Source: Fictibacillus barbaricus
GTDB taxonomy: Bacteria; Bacillota; Bacilli; Bacillales; Fictibacillaceae
NCBI RefSeq assembly: GCF_014635025.1
Contig: NZ_BMCE01000002.1
Coordinates: 558,001-622,000, forward strand
Length of the DNA stretch: 64,000 nucleotides
Direction of reading: 5' to 3'
A program made the translations under genes and the position numbers. Below are positions 1-8,295 of the stretch, piece by piece. Under the pieces are notes generated by a model. That model made no database searches and had not been told where the DNA came from. It saw only the letters and a list, made by a program, of their open reading frames with translations. Positions within the stretch are counted from its first letter, which is position 1, and each line of letters begins with the position of its first letter.

Positions 1-77
1 TTTTGCGGAGACCGAACTTTTCTTTCATTATCTGATTGGGATCTTGCGATTAAATTACTTAATTCCTCCATTAACGT
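1..77. other. Window edge, no supportable gene
   Basis: These bases lie beyond the terminator that ends ylbG. On the + strand one frame stays open from the edge to a TAA at 77-79, which could be the last codons of a convergent gene. On the - strand an ATG at 71 also opens a frame to the edge, but its GGAGG lies inside the coding stretch. The fragment is too short to choose between them. Confidence 0.3.
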
Positions 78-117
78 AAAAAAACAGGCAGCTGCTACAT
101 TAGCCTGCCTGTTTTTT
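78..117. terminator. Bidirectional intrinsic terminator after ylbG
   Basis: CAGGCAG (85-91) pairs with CTGCCTG (105-111), with an A-run on one side and a T-run on the other, so it can work on both strands. It overlaps the ylbG stop codon. A gene converging from the left edge could share it. Confidence 0.85.
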
Positions 118-391
118 AAATACCCATCTTGTAGTCATACTCTTTTGCTTTATCAACAATTTTACTTTCATACTCTGTTTTAATTTCTGGTTTATGAGAC
201 CTTTTTACTTCTTTAACGAAATGTAAAGATTGAAGCTTTGCTGCTATCTCATCAACTTTGTTTCCATCACAGTACAACACAGCATATTTAAGTCTTCTTG
301 AAACATAATGAACATTTCCATAGCGTCTTAATTGCTTTGAAAACTTTAAAGAATGAAGAAAAACTGAAAGACCGCGACGATTACCTATCAT
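116..391 (-). CDS. ylbG: YlbG family protein (DUF2129)
   Basis: Small cytosolic protein of about 91 residues, recognisable as YlbG by the block [20 protein letters not shown] in its middle. Molecular function is unknown in the family. An open frame extends upstream to 535, but the protein family starts at MIGNRRG. There an AAGGGG ribosome-binding site sits 9-10 nt before the ATG at 391, so the longer frame is rejected. In B. subtilis ylbF and ylbG are neighbours; here an unrelated + strand gene separates them. The gene ends inside a strong terminator. Confidence 0.9.
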   Translation of the reverse strand: MIGNRRGLSVFLHSLKFSKQLRRYGNVHYVSRRLKYAVLYCDGNKVDEIAAKLQSLHFVKEVKRSHKPEIKTEYESKIVDKAKEYDYKMGI

Positions 392-473
392 TTTGAAAGC
401 CCCTTTTATACTTAATTCATACATCAATATATTACTCAGAAATTTACTATCGTTTAATAGGATGTGATGTATT

Positions 474-797
474 TTGGACTTGAATGACATTTGGGAGGAT
501 TTTCTAAATCGGATAACCCTTGATCCCGCTATCATTTTTATTGAAAAAAAATTAATGGCCGGAATCCCTTTCGTTTATGTAAATGTACTTCCACATGTGT
601 CTTTAGATGAGTCAACAGATGCTGTCAAAAAACACGCTGTAAAAGCAATGAAAGGGAAACGGCTCACATTAAACCTCCACTTTGTGAGATCAGAGGAAAA
701 TCTGTATGTCTATCGAATGCGTTTTTTAGTTCCTCAGGAGAAAATGTTCTGCTGTGGAAACTTATGCTTCGACTGCATACGTTTTAAAGAAAATTAG
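474..797 (+). CDS. Hypothetical protein with Cys-rich C-terminus
   Basis: Protein of 107 residues that I do not recognise. It starts with TTG at 474, behind AGGATGTGATG, which can act as the ribosome-binding site. It has no signal peptide or membrane segment. Residues 30-80 look like an alternating strand/helix fold, and the C-terminus carries CCGNLCFDC, a compact group of four cysteines that could bind a metal or form disulfides. It lies between ylbG and ylbF but on the opposite strand, converging on ylbF with only 5 nt between the stops. The overlapping - strand frame is the rejected ylbG extension. Confidence 0.7.
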   Translation: MDLNDIWEDFLNRITLDPAIIFIEKKLMAGIPFVYVNVLPHVSLDESTDAVKKHAVKAMKGKRLTLNLHFVRSEENLYVYRMRFLVPQEKMFCCGNLCFDCIRFKEN

Positions 798-802
798 TAT
801 TG

Positions 803-1237
803 CTATGCACACCCGCATGATCCGCCAGAACCACAACCGCCACTGCATGAACTCTCATCAAAGAATGGATTTCCGGTAGGGACTTTAATCTGCTCAGACA
901 CACTATCAGCAATTATCCTGCTGCATTCCATAAGAAGTTTTTCTAGTTCTCTTTCTGCTTTTTTAAACTGAGCTATCTTTTCATGAAAATCCAGCTCTCG
1001 TTTAAATTTGCGAATCTCTGTTGACACGGTGTGATAGTCAGGATGGTATCTCCCGAATCGCTGGACTTCATCATACTTCTCTTTCATTTGTGCAAAACGG
1101 GCAATCATATTCTGTGCTTCAGTATCCTGCTCCAAAATATTTTTTGATTCTCTATATGCGATTGCAATGCTTGAATTCGACACCATTTCAGCTAATGATA
1201 AAGATTCTTCAAACAATACAACTTGATCTAAACTCAT
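803..1237 (-). CDS. ylbF: YlbF/RicF, Y-complex subunit
   Basis: Member of the YlbF/YmcA family (144 residues). With YmcA and YaaT it forms the Fe-S cluster-binding Y-complex, which in B. subtilis stimulates RNase Y processing of mRNAs and affects competence, sporulation and biofilm formation. The body (residues 10-110) is largely alpha-helical with many charged residues. The tail GGCGSGGSCGCA supplies cysteines of the type used as cluster ligands in RicF. The start at 1237 has a strong AGGGAGGTG ribosome-binding site. Partners are not in this window. Confidence 0.92.
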   Translation of the reverse strand: MSLDQVVLFEESLSLAEMVSNSSIAIAYRESKNILEQDTEAQNMIARFAQMKEKYDEVQRFGRYHPDYHTVSTEIRKFKRELDFHEKIAQFKKAERELEKLLMECSRIIADSVSEQIKVPTGNPFFDESSCSGGCGSGGSCGCA

Positions 1238-1325
1238 ACGTCACACCTCCCTTTAGGTATGAGGTTTCCTATCTATTATAGCGGATATTGGGCGGACTTA
1301 AAAGTATAGCTGTTTTCATTCACAA

Positions 1326-1356
1326 AATAAAAAACTCTTCTTAATATAGAAGAGTT
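1326..1356 (-). terminator. Intrinsic terminator
   Basis: AACTCTTCT (1333-1341) pairs with AGAAGAGTT (1348-1356), followed on the - strand by a T-rich run. It overlaps the stop of the upstream membrane-anchored gene and separates it from ylbF. Confidence 0.8.
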
Positions 1357-1792
1357 AACGAATGTGTACCACTATATTTTTCTTTATACCGTAGTCTGTT
1401 CCATCCTTTTTCTTCAACTGCAGGGTGATTTTTTGTTTTCCCTGATTCATTTTTTCTAAGATAAACATGGATTGGTTAGCATTCATTCTCCATTTTCCAT
1501 TAACAAAAACGGCAATATATCCATCTTTATTACCAGGTGTTTTTGTCAGACTGCCTTGAAAAGAAAACCTTGGGATAATATTTTCAATATAGATCCGATG
1601 TTTTTTAACATGATAGTTTACAGCCCAATCTTTTTCCATTAAAGGATACGAAGATGCCTCTAAAGCCGTTTCGGATTGATTTACTTGTGCATCTCTTTTG
1701 CTTTTTGTTTCTATAGTCATTGTAAATAACGAAATAACGAGTACGACTAGTAATCCTGCAGCAGCATAGATCATTCTTTTCTTTTTGTTCAT
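1355..1792 (-). CDS. Hypothetical membrane-anchored protein
   Basis: About 145 residues. A basic N-terminus is followed by one hydrophobic segment (residues 6-25) that would act as a membrane anchor or uncleaved signal; the rest is a soluble, probably extracytoplasmic domain. The ATG at 1792 is preferred over the GTG at 1804 because GAAGGAG lies about 12 nt before the ATG but abuts the GTG. I do not recognise the family. It follows ylbD-ylbE in the same direction, where B. subtilis has no equivalent known to me. Confidence 0.75.
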   Translation of the reverse strand: MNKKKRMIYAAAGLLVVLVISLFTMTIETKSKRDAQVNQSETALEASSYPLMEKDWAVNYHVKKHRIYIENIIPRFSFQGSLTKTPGNKDGYIAVFVNGKWRMNANQSMFILEKMNQGKQKITLQLKKKDGTDYGIKKNIVVHIR

Positions 1793-1850
1793 GAAAAAAA
1801 CCACTCCTTCTAGAGATAGTTTTTTCCATTTTTTATAATAATATCCCTTA

Positions 1851-2150
1851 TTATCCGTTATTTAAAGGTTCTTGCATAGGCGGAAAATCATCTTGCGGTG
1901 GAATGTCGTCTGGTTTTACCTCTCCCATCACTGAGATCAGTTCCATCAGTAAACCAAAATTTTGCAGCTGCTGGTGAAAACGATCTACTCTTTGACCAAA
2001 AGTACGGCCGTAAAACACCTTCGCGTTCTCTTCCAGTTCAGAAACCGAAAAAGGGTTACGGCAAAGCTTTCTATACCATTCTGGTTTTTCTCTAATATAA
2101 TATTTGAGGTCAGGTCTAGTGTTTAAGTAATCCAGAATTTCTCTTCGCAC
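1851..2150 (-). CDS. ylbE: YlbE-like protein
   Basis: Small soluble protein of 99 residues matching YlbE by DYLNTRPDLKYYIREKPEWY and a following YGRTFGQRVD stretch; function unknown. Two GTG codons (2159 and 2150) are possible starts. The second is better spaced from the AAAAGG site and agrees with the family N-terminus. The gene almost touches the end of ylbD, so the two are probably co-transcribed and translationally coupled. The acidic proline-rich tail is longer than I remember for the B. subtilis protein. Confidence 0.85.
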   Translation of the reverse strand: MRREILDYLNTRPDLKYYIREKPEWYRKLCRNPFSVSELEENAKVFYGRTFGQRVDRFHQQLQNFGLLMELISVMGEVKPDDIPPQDDFPPMQEPLNNG

Positions 2151-2165
2151 ACCACACACATCCTT

Positions 2166-2573
2166 TTAATCTTTGTAAGAAGGATAATCATTCATTCTAT
2201 TTTCCGGCAGCTGGTTTGGTCTGTCAGACTGATGATTAAATTGCTGTAACAGTTCTTGAACGGCATCCATAAGACTTCCGAATTGCGATAAATATTTTTG
2301 TACATCAGTAATTTGAATTTTACTTAAACCTGTTATTATATCTCCTACTGTAAGCTCTGTTTTTTCCCTTTTCGTTTTTGACCGCTCTTCTTGTTTGTTG
2401 TCTTTTTCATTCGTATACTGATTCCAGCTTTCGTGTTCTTCCCCTAAAACGATCCAATCCTGATAAACTTCTTTCCAGGGCCTATTATTTTTCTTAACTT
2501 CTTTTATTAATTCAGGATGTTTATGAACAAACTCCTTGAAACTTTCAATATCAGTCTTTACCACAGAATCCAC
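2166..2573 (-). CDS. ylbD: YlbD family protein, putative spore coat protein
   Basis: 135 residues, recognisable as YlbD by IESFKEFVHKHPELIKEV and the following WKEVYQDWIVLGEE. The B. subtilis homologue is listed as a putative coat protein; no enzymatic domain is visible. The N-terminal half is helical and charged, the middle is a lysine/glutamate-rich linker, and the C-terminus is rich in Gln, Asn and Pro, as in many coat-associated proteins. It starts with GTG at 2573 behind a G-rich site. It is first in a ylbD-ylbE pair. Confidence 0.85.
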   Translation of the reverse strand: MDSVVKTDIESFKEFVHKHPELIKEVKKNNRPWKEVYQDWIVLGEEHESWNQYTNEKDNKQEERSKTKREKTELTVGDIITGLSKIQITDVQKYLSQFGSLMDAVQELLQQFNHQSDRPNQLPENRMNDYPSYKD

Positions 2574-2735
2574 CCCCAGCCATCCACTAACGAATCATGT
2601 TTTACTACATGATACATAAGTGCCCATAAATTGGTGCGCCCATTTTTAAAATTAATCTAAAGTTAATTCTGTTTACTTTATTCTTAACCGCCTAAAAAGG
2701 TACAATAAAATAAAAAAAGATCGAGGGATACAGAT

Positions 2736-3215
2736 TTGGATATAAAAAAAGAGTGGATTCATTTCATAGAGAATAGTACTGAACAGGAACAAGAAGCACT
2801 CCAAGTATTCTTGAACAGCTTAAAAATGAAAAGAGAAAGAAAAAGTCTTACGCATATTGCTTCGTTATTACAACTTAAGACAAATCTTGTGGAAGATAAA
2901 ATGCTTGAAATGGAAATGCCCAATTCACCTCTCCTTGATAATTCAATCGGCATCGTACATGGCGGTCTTACAGCAACACTCTTAGATACAGCGATGGGAA
3001 CGATGGCCAGCCTCGTTCCCGGTAATAAAAGAGGAGCAGTTACTGTTGAATTAAAAGTTGACTTTCTAACTCCAGGAACAGGCGAAAAATTCATCTGCCG
3101 TGCAGAAGTTGTTCATAACGGCCGCCAGTTGGTCCGTATGGAAGGAAAGGTAAGAAATGAGAAAGGTGTTTTGATCGCATCGGCGACTGGTACATTTTTC
3201 AAACTTGCTGATTAA
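2736..3215 (+). CDS. PaaI-type hotdog thioesterase
   Basis: Single hotdog-fold acyl-CoA thioesterase of 159 residues. The signature IVHGGLTATLLDTAMG (about residues 73-88) is the central-helix motif of the PaaI/YdiI family. The stretch VELKVDFLTPG is the conserved second strand. Residues 1-55 form a helical N-terminal extension. The substrate cannot be told from sequence. It starts with TTG at 2736 behind a GAGGGA site. It stands alone between divergent ylbD and convergent ylbC and ends in its own terminator. Confidence 0.88.
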   Translation: MDIKKEWIHFIENSTEQEQEALQVFLNSLKMKRERKSLTHIASLLQLKTNLVEDKMLEMEMPNSPLLDNSIGIVHGGLTATLLDTAMGTMASLVPGNKRGAVTVELKVDFLTPGTGEKFICRAEVVHNGRQLVRMEGKVRNEKGVLIASATGTFFKLAD

Positions 3216-3218
3216 TAA

Positions 3219-3253
3219 AAAGAGCTGAATCAAATAGGTTGAATCAGCTCTAT
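3219..3253. terminator. Terminator between thioesterase and ylbC
   Basis: AGAGCTGA pairs with TCAGCTCT, with A-rich and T-rich flanks. It lies between two convergent genes and can serve both. Confidence 0.75.
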
Positions 3254-3256
3254 CTT

Positions 3257-4288
3257 TTATTTCATCGGTACTAAAAAATTTTGAGTATAATATTTATTAT
3301 GGATTCCAACTCCAAGATGTGTATACTCCTCATTTAACAAGGTATTTCTATGTCCTTCACTGTTCATCCAGCCTTCAACAGCTGCTATGCCATCTGTATA
3401 GTTTGCTGCAATATTCTCTCCTGCTTGCACAAACATTACTTCTTTTTCCTGAAGCCTATCCGAAAGAGTTCTTCCGTCTTTGCTTTCATGTGAAAAATAT
3501 TGCTTTTCCAACATATCTTTTGAATGTCCGAAAGCCACTTCAGACGATTGTTCATCCCATGCAAGCGGGCTTTTATTAAATTTGATCCTGATGATATTAG
3601 TTAACTCAAAGACTTGCTGCTCTTCTGATTGATCTACTTGCTTTTGCTCTTCTGCAGAAAGTTTTGCAACAGCAGGGAGGTTGCCTCGATACACGATCGA
3701 GTATGGCCTTTGTCTTAACAAGACGTCAGATGTAGTATACCTGACACTTGATAACTTATTGGTAAACTTGTCAAAATAAAGTTGAACCCAAACATTCTCA
3801 CCAACTTTAATAAGCGGTCTTAGCATTACTTCTTGTTCAGACAGTTCAAACCGGAAGAAATCTTCTCCATCGTTAATTGTTATATCACTTTCGATCGGAT
3901 ACTTTTGAATAATACGATTTGATTCCTCTCCAATAGTAAAAGGGTTTGTGTTAACTTCAGACCCTATCACAAACAATGTAACAATCTTTCCCTCTTCTAC
4001 ACCAGCTTGAAGGTAACCTTTTGGACTCTTGTTTCCATAGATATGCCATTCATACCCATAGCTTGAGGGGTCAATTCTTTCGGGTTTCCCCCATTCTTGC
4101 TGAAAGGCGTCAATATCTTTGCCTATCCAATTCGAAACAGCATCGTCGGGAATCTTTAAAGGTTCTTCTATGTATTCTACTTTGGTTTTAGTCTCTTGTT
4201 CTTGAATCGAGAAATCTGGCAATACATCATAAAAAAATAATCCAATTAATATAAGTACGGATAGGAAAAAAGTAACCAATCCTCTCAT
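3257..4288 (-). CDS. ylbC: YlbC, CAP-domain protein
   Basis: About 343 residues: an N-terminal hydrophobic segment (signal/anchor), a CAP-associated N-terminal domain (about 45-190), a short linker rich in Glu/Gln, and a C-terminal CAP/SCP domain (about 220-335). The CAP core is visible in the FGHSKDML and SEGHRNTLL motifs and in AGENIAANY. Such proteins are secreted or membrane-attached; their role in bacilli is unknown. The start at 4288 has AGGGGGA 5-10 nt upstream, and an ATG at 4312 lies before that site and is rejected. It matches the B. subtilis ylbB-ylbC order. Confidence 0.9.
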   Translation of the reverse strand: MRGLVTFFLSVLILIGLFFYDVLPDFSIQEQETKTKVEYIEEPLKIPDDAVSNWIGKDIDAFQQEWGKPERIDPSSYGYEWHIYGNKSPKGYLQAGVEEGKIVTLFVIGSEVNTNPFTIGEESNRIIQKYPIESDITINDGEDFFRFELSEQEVMLRPLIKVGENVWVQLYFDKFTNKLSSVRYTTSDVLLRQRPYSIVYRGNLPAVAKLSAEEQKQVDQSEEQQVFELTNIIRIKFNKSPLAWDEQSSEVAFGHSKDMLEKQYFSHESKDGRTLSDRLQEKEVMFVQAGENIAANYTDGIAAVEGWMNSEGHRNTLLNEEYTHLGVGIHNKYYTQNFLVPMK

Positions 4289-4449
4289 AATGGTTCCCCC
4301 TATGTCTTTCATCTAGTAATAGTTTAGCATATAGGGAAGTGTTTGGATTTATTAAACTTGTGAAGTTTTCTCTAAGGAATAATTTTAGTAAAGCAAGGGG
4401 TGCATTTCGTAGAGAATCAGTTAATGTGTCATTGTGAAAAAGATTATAA

Positions 4450-4501
4450 AAAGGAAAAAGAGGTCTTTCTCAAAAGTGTCATTAGTTTTTGAGTAAACCT
4501 C
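4450..4501 (-). terminator. Terminator downstream of ylbB
   Basis: Long imperfect stem between GAGGTTTACTCAAAA and TTTTGAGAAAGACCTC (read on the - strand) followed by a T-rich run. It ends ylbB transcription. Confidence 0.8.
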
Positions 4502-4526
4502 CTTAAACTTTTACTTTAAGATTTCT

Positions 4527-4955
4527 TTATTGAAGCTGATCTCTATGTTCTGATACTTCTGATAAAGCACGTCCTGCAGCAGAATCACTTTCTTTTGTAA
4601 GTGATAAGTCACCTAAAGAAACAATGCCTACAAGTTTGTTGTTCTCAACGATTGGCAGTCTTCTAATTTGTTTTTCTGCCATTAGTTCAGCTGCTTCTTG
4701 CACCGACATTTCTGGTGTTCCTGTGTATAAATTTTCACTCATAACATCTGTCACTTTAGTTGAACCTGGACGCTTTTCAGCTACACCTCGAACAACGATG
4801 TCACGGTCTGTAATTACTCCTAAGATTTGCTCATTCTCACAAACCGGGATAACTCCAACGTTATCATCCTTCATCTTAACAGCCACTTCAAATACGTTGT
4901 CTAAAGGCGTTACAAAATCCACATTCCTTGTCATGATGTCGCTAATTTTCTTCAT
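4527..4955 (-). CDS. ylbB: YlbB, tandem CBS-domain protein
   Basis: 142 residues consisting almost wholly of two CBS domains (about 8-62 and 72-125), visible as DIMTRNVDFVTP, GVITDRDIVVRG, VMSENLYTGTP and GIVSLGDLS. CBS pairs bind adenosyl ligands and usually modulate a partner; no partner domain is fused here. The start has a perfect GGAGG site. ylbA lies divergently about 150 nt upstream. Confidence 0.92.
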   Translation of the reverse strand: MKKISDIMTRNVDFVTPLDNVFEVAVKMKDDNVGVIPVCENEQILGVITDRDIVVRGVAEKRPGSTKVTDVMSENLYTGTPEMSVQEAAELMAEKQIRRLPIVENNKLVGIVSLGDLSLTKESDSAAGRALSEVSEHRDQLQ

Positions 4956-5112
4956 CTTTCATACCTCCAAAAATTCAATTTACTTCTTCTTTATGCTTTA
5001 CGAAAGAAAAACAAATATGCATACTTTCTACAATGATTGCATCTTTAGCGCTTTCATAATATCATTAAGAAGTGATTATTATTTCTTTATTGAATTCCTA
5101 GGAGGTTTCACA

Positions 5113-5463
5113 ATGAAATTTGAAGAAAGCGGCTTAAACGGGAAGGTACTTGAATTCTCACTCTTAGAACATGTGATGGAAAACCATGGCATGATCCGCG
5201 CAGGCCAATGGGACTATGAGCGTATTACATATGATTACAAATTTGAAGATATGACAAATGGTGATGTATATTACTTCCGATTCCCATGTCATGTAATTGA
5301 GGCAGAAACAGAAACACCACATGCAAAGGTGGAGCTTGGAACACCTTATTTAGGTAAACACTATTATCCACATGGTGTAGAATATGATGAAGACTTCCCT
5401 AAGCACGTTGTTAACCAATGCAACAAACTGATTGAAGCACTTCACAGTGAGTTGCATGTATAA
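5113..5463 (+). CDS. ylbA: YlbA, YugN-like family protein
   Basis: 116 residues of the YugN-like family (YlbA/YugN), identified by AGQWDYERITYDYKFE and GTPYLGKHYYPHGVEY. Function is unknown; the protein is soluble and acidic. The frame is open far upstream (to 4624) but that part overlaps ylbB on the other strand. The ATG at 5113 has a GGAGG site 7 nt before it and matches the family N-terminus MKFEE. It is transcribed divergently from ylbB and ends in a strong terminator. Confidence 0.92.
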   Translation: MKFEESGLNGKVLEFSLLEHVMENHGMIRAGQWDYERITYDYKFEDMTNGDVYYFRFPCHVIEAETETPHAKVELGTPYLGKHYYPHGVEYDEDFPKHVVNQCNKLIEALHSELHV

Positions 5464-5493
5464 AAAAACCCCTCAGCGATTGAGGGGTTTTTC
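5461..5493. terminator. Bidirectional terminator after ylbA
   Basis: ACCCCTCA and TGAGGGGT form a GC-rich stem with A5+ before and T5 after. It separates ylbA from the convergent nucleotidyltransferase gene. Confidence 0.9.
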
Positions 5494-5494
5494 T

Positions 5495-6217
5495 TTATTC
5501 TGCAGCACTTTCTGTCGAATGAGATGAATACCCTTCAAAGAGCCTGCCGCCATACGGAGCAATGACTTCATCTACAAAATGAATGACTCCAGCTTTTGAA
5601 CGGCTTGAGTAGTACTCATCAAACACTTTTGCGAATTGTTCAGCAAATATTTCATTGTACTCTTTTAATGCTCTTAAAATCCATTTTCCTTCCCCAATCC
5701 AATGACCATTTACACGCAATACAAATTCATGGGTTAAATCTGCAAGTTTAGAAACAATAAATAGATCTTCTAAAGGGCTTGTTGAACCTTCCAAATCGTT
5801 TAGAAGATCTGTTAGATGGTAACGGGCTTGTTCGATCTCAATGGTCTTCCATGGTGTAGGTCCTGCTTTTAATAATTGCAGGGCTTCGTTTTTAATTTTA
5901 GATGCATATCCGGTATCTCGCAAAATTATGCCTTCTGCACACATCTGTGGAAGTGAAGGTCGTGCTCTATCTATGTTTTGTTTGAAAAAATTCTTATACG
6001 TAAACATATTATGAACAAAAACTTCTATGGGCCAATCATACTCTGAAAGAGATTGTCGATAAGAATCCCCAACAGAACTATCAATAATAATAATGTCTAA
6101 ATCTGAACTCTCCGTTTCTTCCCCTCTTACGACACTTCCAGCCAAATATGCCACTTCACAATTAGGAAAGTATGACTCTACAAATTTTTTGGCTGCTTGT
6201 CTGGCGCTGATTCTCAT
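5495..6217 (-). CDS. Nucleotidyltransferase-domain protein
   Basis: 240 residues. The N-terminal third is a Pol-beta-type nucleotidyltransferase domain with the signature GSVVRGEETESSDLDIII (about 27-44), holding the GS and DxD catalytic elements. The C-terminal part is helical and may bind the substrate. Members of this group include antibiotic nucleotidyltransferases and MNT-type proteins, but no helical HEPN partner lies next to it and no resistance function can be claimed. It starts at 6217 behind AAGGAG and is a single gene between ylbA and ctaG; I know no B. subtilis gene at this position. Confidence 0.8.
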   Translation of the reverse strand: MRISARQAAKKFVESYFPNCEVAYLAGSVVRGEETESSDLDIIIIDSSVGDSYRQSLSEYDWPIEVFVHNMFTYKNFFKQNIDRARPSLPQMCAEGIILRDTGYASKIKNEALQLLKAGPTPWKTIEIEQARYHLTDLLNDLEGSTSPLEDLFIVSKLADLTHEFVLRVNGHWIGEGKWILRALKEYNEIFAEQFAKVFDEYYSSRSKAGVIHFVDEVIAPYGGRLFEGYSSHSTESAAE

Positions 6218-6292
6218 ATAGATTCTACTCCTTCTTCACCTGGCTTTTTGTATATATTCGACATGAACTTCTGTTTTTCATTTTTTATATAT

Positions 6293-6323
6293 AAAAAAAA
6301 TAACCTGCACAAGGCCGGTTATT
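6293..6323 (-). terminator. Terminator downstream of ctaG
   Basis: AATAACC and GGTTATT form the stem. On the - strand a run of eight Ts follows. It overlaps the ctaG stop codon and ends the cta operon. Confidence 0.85.
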
Positions 6324-7191
6324 TCAATTCAGGATTTAAGCGGTTGTTTTGTCGTTTAATCATTTCGAGATCTTCTTTATCACGAACACGTTCTTTTTTG
6401 ACCCATCTGTAAAAAATCAAACCAAGTACAAACGCATAGATCACTTCTTGAAAAATTTTCATCGTAACACCACCGACGTGCTGATCTTCTTTAGGTGGCA
6501 TCGAAGCGAATAATTGAGGTACGTTTCTATACGTTTCATATAGCTGAAAATCAGCAAACATGATTAACGCACATGCGGGTGTCATCAACACACCATTCGC
6601 AAAAACATAACCAATTTTTTTTATATCTGATAACGAATCTAGCTCTTTAACTGGACAAAGAATAGGCCACCACATAGTGAAAGCAGTTAAAAGCAATAAA
6701 GCATGATACCCATAATGAATATACGGATTCGATACTGCTGCATCAAATACTAATGGAATGTGATACAAAGAAAATACGGTATTAAAAACGAGTAAAGCAA
6801 TTAAGGGTTTAGTGAGAAAGTGAAAAACTCGTGTTAAAAAAGATTTTACACTCAACCAATTTTTCCACTGTTCTTCAGGAACAGAAAAAATAATTAGCGG
6901 GGCAATCATTAAGTAAAGCACTGCCATCTGTACCATATGTACACTGAACAAATAGTTGTGTCCCAATATTTGTACAGGCGTTCCTTTAATAATGATCATT
7001 AATACAAGCGCAGCGACCATCGCTGCTTTTTGCCATCCAGTTGCTATGTTCTGACTGTTCCTGCCACGAATGACCCAGCGGAAATAAACAACAGCAAGGA
7101 TGACTGCCAAAATATATATAGAAGGTGGATAAAGTTCGTACCAGCTATAATCACTTAAACTAGTATGATGTGTGTGGTGATTGTGATGCAT
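6319..7191 (-). CDS. ctaG: CtaG, cytochrome c oxidase assembly factor
   Basis: About 290 residues with seven predicted membrane segments and a His-rich start (HHNHHTHH). It belongs to the caa3_CtaG family, needed for CuA/CuB assembly of the aa3/caa3 oxidase in the membrane. Several conserved membrane histidines are visible (SVHMVQMAVL, HYGYHALLL). The ATG at 7191 lies 9 nt after AAGGAG; the ATG at 7200 touches that site and the longer frame to 7338 runs through a terminator, so both are rejected. It is the last gene of the cta cluster. Confidence 0.93.
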   Translation of the reverse strand: MHHNHHTHHTSLSDYSWYELYPPSIYILAVILAVVYFRWVIRGRNSQNIATGWQKAAMVAALVLMIIIKGTPVQILGHNYLFSVHMVQMAVLYLMIAPLIIFSVPEEQWKNWLSVKSFLTRVFHFLTKPLIALLVFNTVFSLYHIPLVFDAAVSNPYIHYGYHALLLLTAFTMWWPILCPVKELDSLSDIKKIGYVFANGVLMTPACALIMFADFQLYETYRNVPQLFASMPPKEDQHVGGVTMKIFQEVIYAFVLGLIFYRWVKKERVRDKEDLEMIKRQNNRLNPELK

Positions 7192-7287
7192 GTCTGTCAT
7201 CTCCTTAACAAAAGTACCCCATTCTACTATAACAATATCTTTAGTTCTTGTAATGGAATACAGTGACAATTCGTTATTTTGTAACAT

Positions 7288-7317
7288 ATAAAAAAGGCTG
7301 CATACTGGATGCAGCCC
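7288..7317 (-). terminator. Terminator between ctaF and ctaG
   Basis: GGCTGCAT and ATGCAGCC form a perfect 8-bp stem; on the - strand a T-run follows. It suggests ctaCDEF and ctaG are partly separate transcripts. Confidence 0.8.
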
Positions 7318-7325
7318 TTTTATAC

Positions 7326-7670
7326 TTATGATGTCCAAATAAGTCCCATTAATGATGCTACTGTAATGGCTGCAACAAGTATACCACTAGCCATACCCCA
7401 GATTGGGAAATCATGTCCTTTGTGGCTTAAGTGCATCCATACATAAAGCTGGAAGAATACTTGAACAATTGCCAATGTAAGGATAAACAAGACAGCAAAT
7501 GAGTCACTGATCTTGTCACTCCAAATAGCGAAAAATGCAACAATCGTTAAAAGAATCATCATTACAAAAGAAACGTTATGATGCTTGCGTTCCTCTTTTA
7601 AGGCAAGTTTACGCTGAATCTCCTCATGGCGGTGCACGGTAGTTTCAGGATTCTTTTGGTGATTAGCCAT
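7326..7670 (-). CDS. ctaF: CtaF, cytochrome aa3 oxidase subunit IV
   Basis: 114 residues with three membrane helices (about 33-52, 58-80, 88-110), matching the short bacterial COX4 subunit by QVFFQLYVWMHLSHKG. It is an accessory subunit of the aa3/caa3 oxidase. The gene follows ctaE by 4 nt in the same operon. Confidence 0.92.
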   Translation of the reverse strand: MANHQKNPETTVHRHEEIQRKLALKEERKHHNVSFVMMILLTIVAFFAIWSDKISDSFAVLFILTLAIVQVFFQLYVWMHLSHKGHDFPIWGMASGILVAAITVASLMGLIWTS

Positions 7671-7674
7671 CGGT

Positions 7675-8295
7675 TTAACCTACCTTTCCCATTAGATAAA
7701 CAACTGTAAAAATGAATACCCATACAACATCGACAAAGTGCCAATATAGAGCAAACAAATAATACTTAGGTGCATTAGCTAATGTGATACCTCTGTTCCA
7801 GTTTCTGCCCAATAAGGTTGCGATCCAAAGAATACCGAACAATACGTGGGCTCCGTGGAAACCAACTAATGAATAGAAAGAAGAACCAAATGCAGAACTA
7901 GTAAATGTATGTCCTTCATGAACATAGTGTATGAACTCGTAAATTTCTAAGCCAAGGAATCCAAGGCCTAATAGTAAAGTTACGATGAACCAGCCTTGTA
8001 AAGAGCGTACTTTGTTCTGTTTTAATGAAAGAACTGCATACACACTCGTAAGTGAGCTAGTTAATAACAGCATCGTTGCTAAAAATACTAATGGCAGTGA
8101 GAATAATTCTTCCCCAGAAGGACCATCTAAATGCATGTTTCTAAGACCAAGATAAGTCCCAAAAAGTGTTGCAAATAGGACAGTTTCTCCACCTAGGAAA
8201 AGCCAGAATCCTAAAAATTTATTTTTACCTTCAAGGGTAGCTTTTTCAGGATGAGCAGGGAAATTAGCATCTGTTAAACGTTCTCCAGCATTCAT
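7675..8295 (-). CDS. ctaE: CtaE, cytochrome c oxidase subunit III
   Basis: 206 residues with five predicted membrane helices. Family marks are FWLFLGGETVLFATLFGTYL, FHGAHVLFGILW and the closing YWHFVDVVWVFIF. It forms the subunit III bundle next to CtaD in the membrane. Its start codon touches the stop of ctaD (shared base at 8295), so it is translationally coupled. Confidence 0.96.
   Translation of the reverse strand: MNAGERLTDANFPAHPEKATLEGKNKFLGFWLFLGGETVLFATLFGTYLGLRNMHLDGPSGEELFSLPLVFLATMLLLTSSLTSVYAVLSLKQNKVRSLQGWFIVTLLLGLGFLGLEIYEFIHYVHEGHTFTSSAFGSSFYSLVGFHGAHVLFGILWIATLLGRNWNRGITLANAPKYYLFALYWHFVDVVWVFIFTVVYLMGKVG

Noticed and set aside
4390-4425. Family A repeat copy in the core region
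   Set aside because: GGTGCATTTCGTAGAG resembles the GAAATGCACC core in reverse, but the second arm and flanks are missing.
4624-5112. N-terminal extension of the ylbA frame
   Set aside because: It lies opposite ylbB and lacks a start signal; GGAGG before ATG 5113 and the family N-terminus fix the start.
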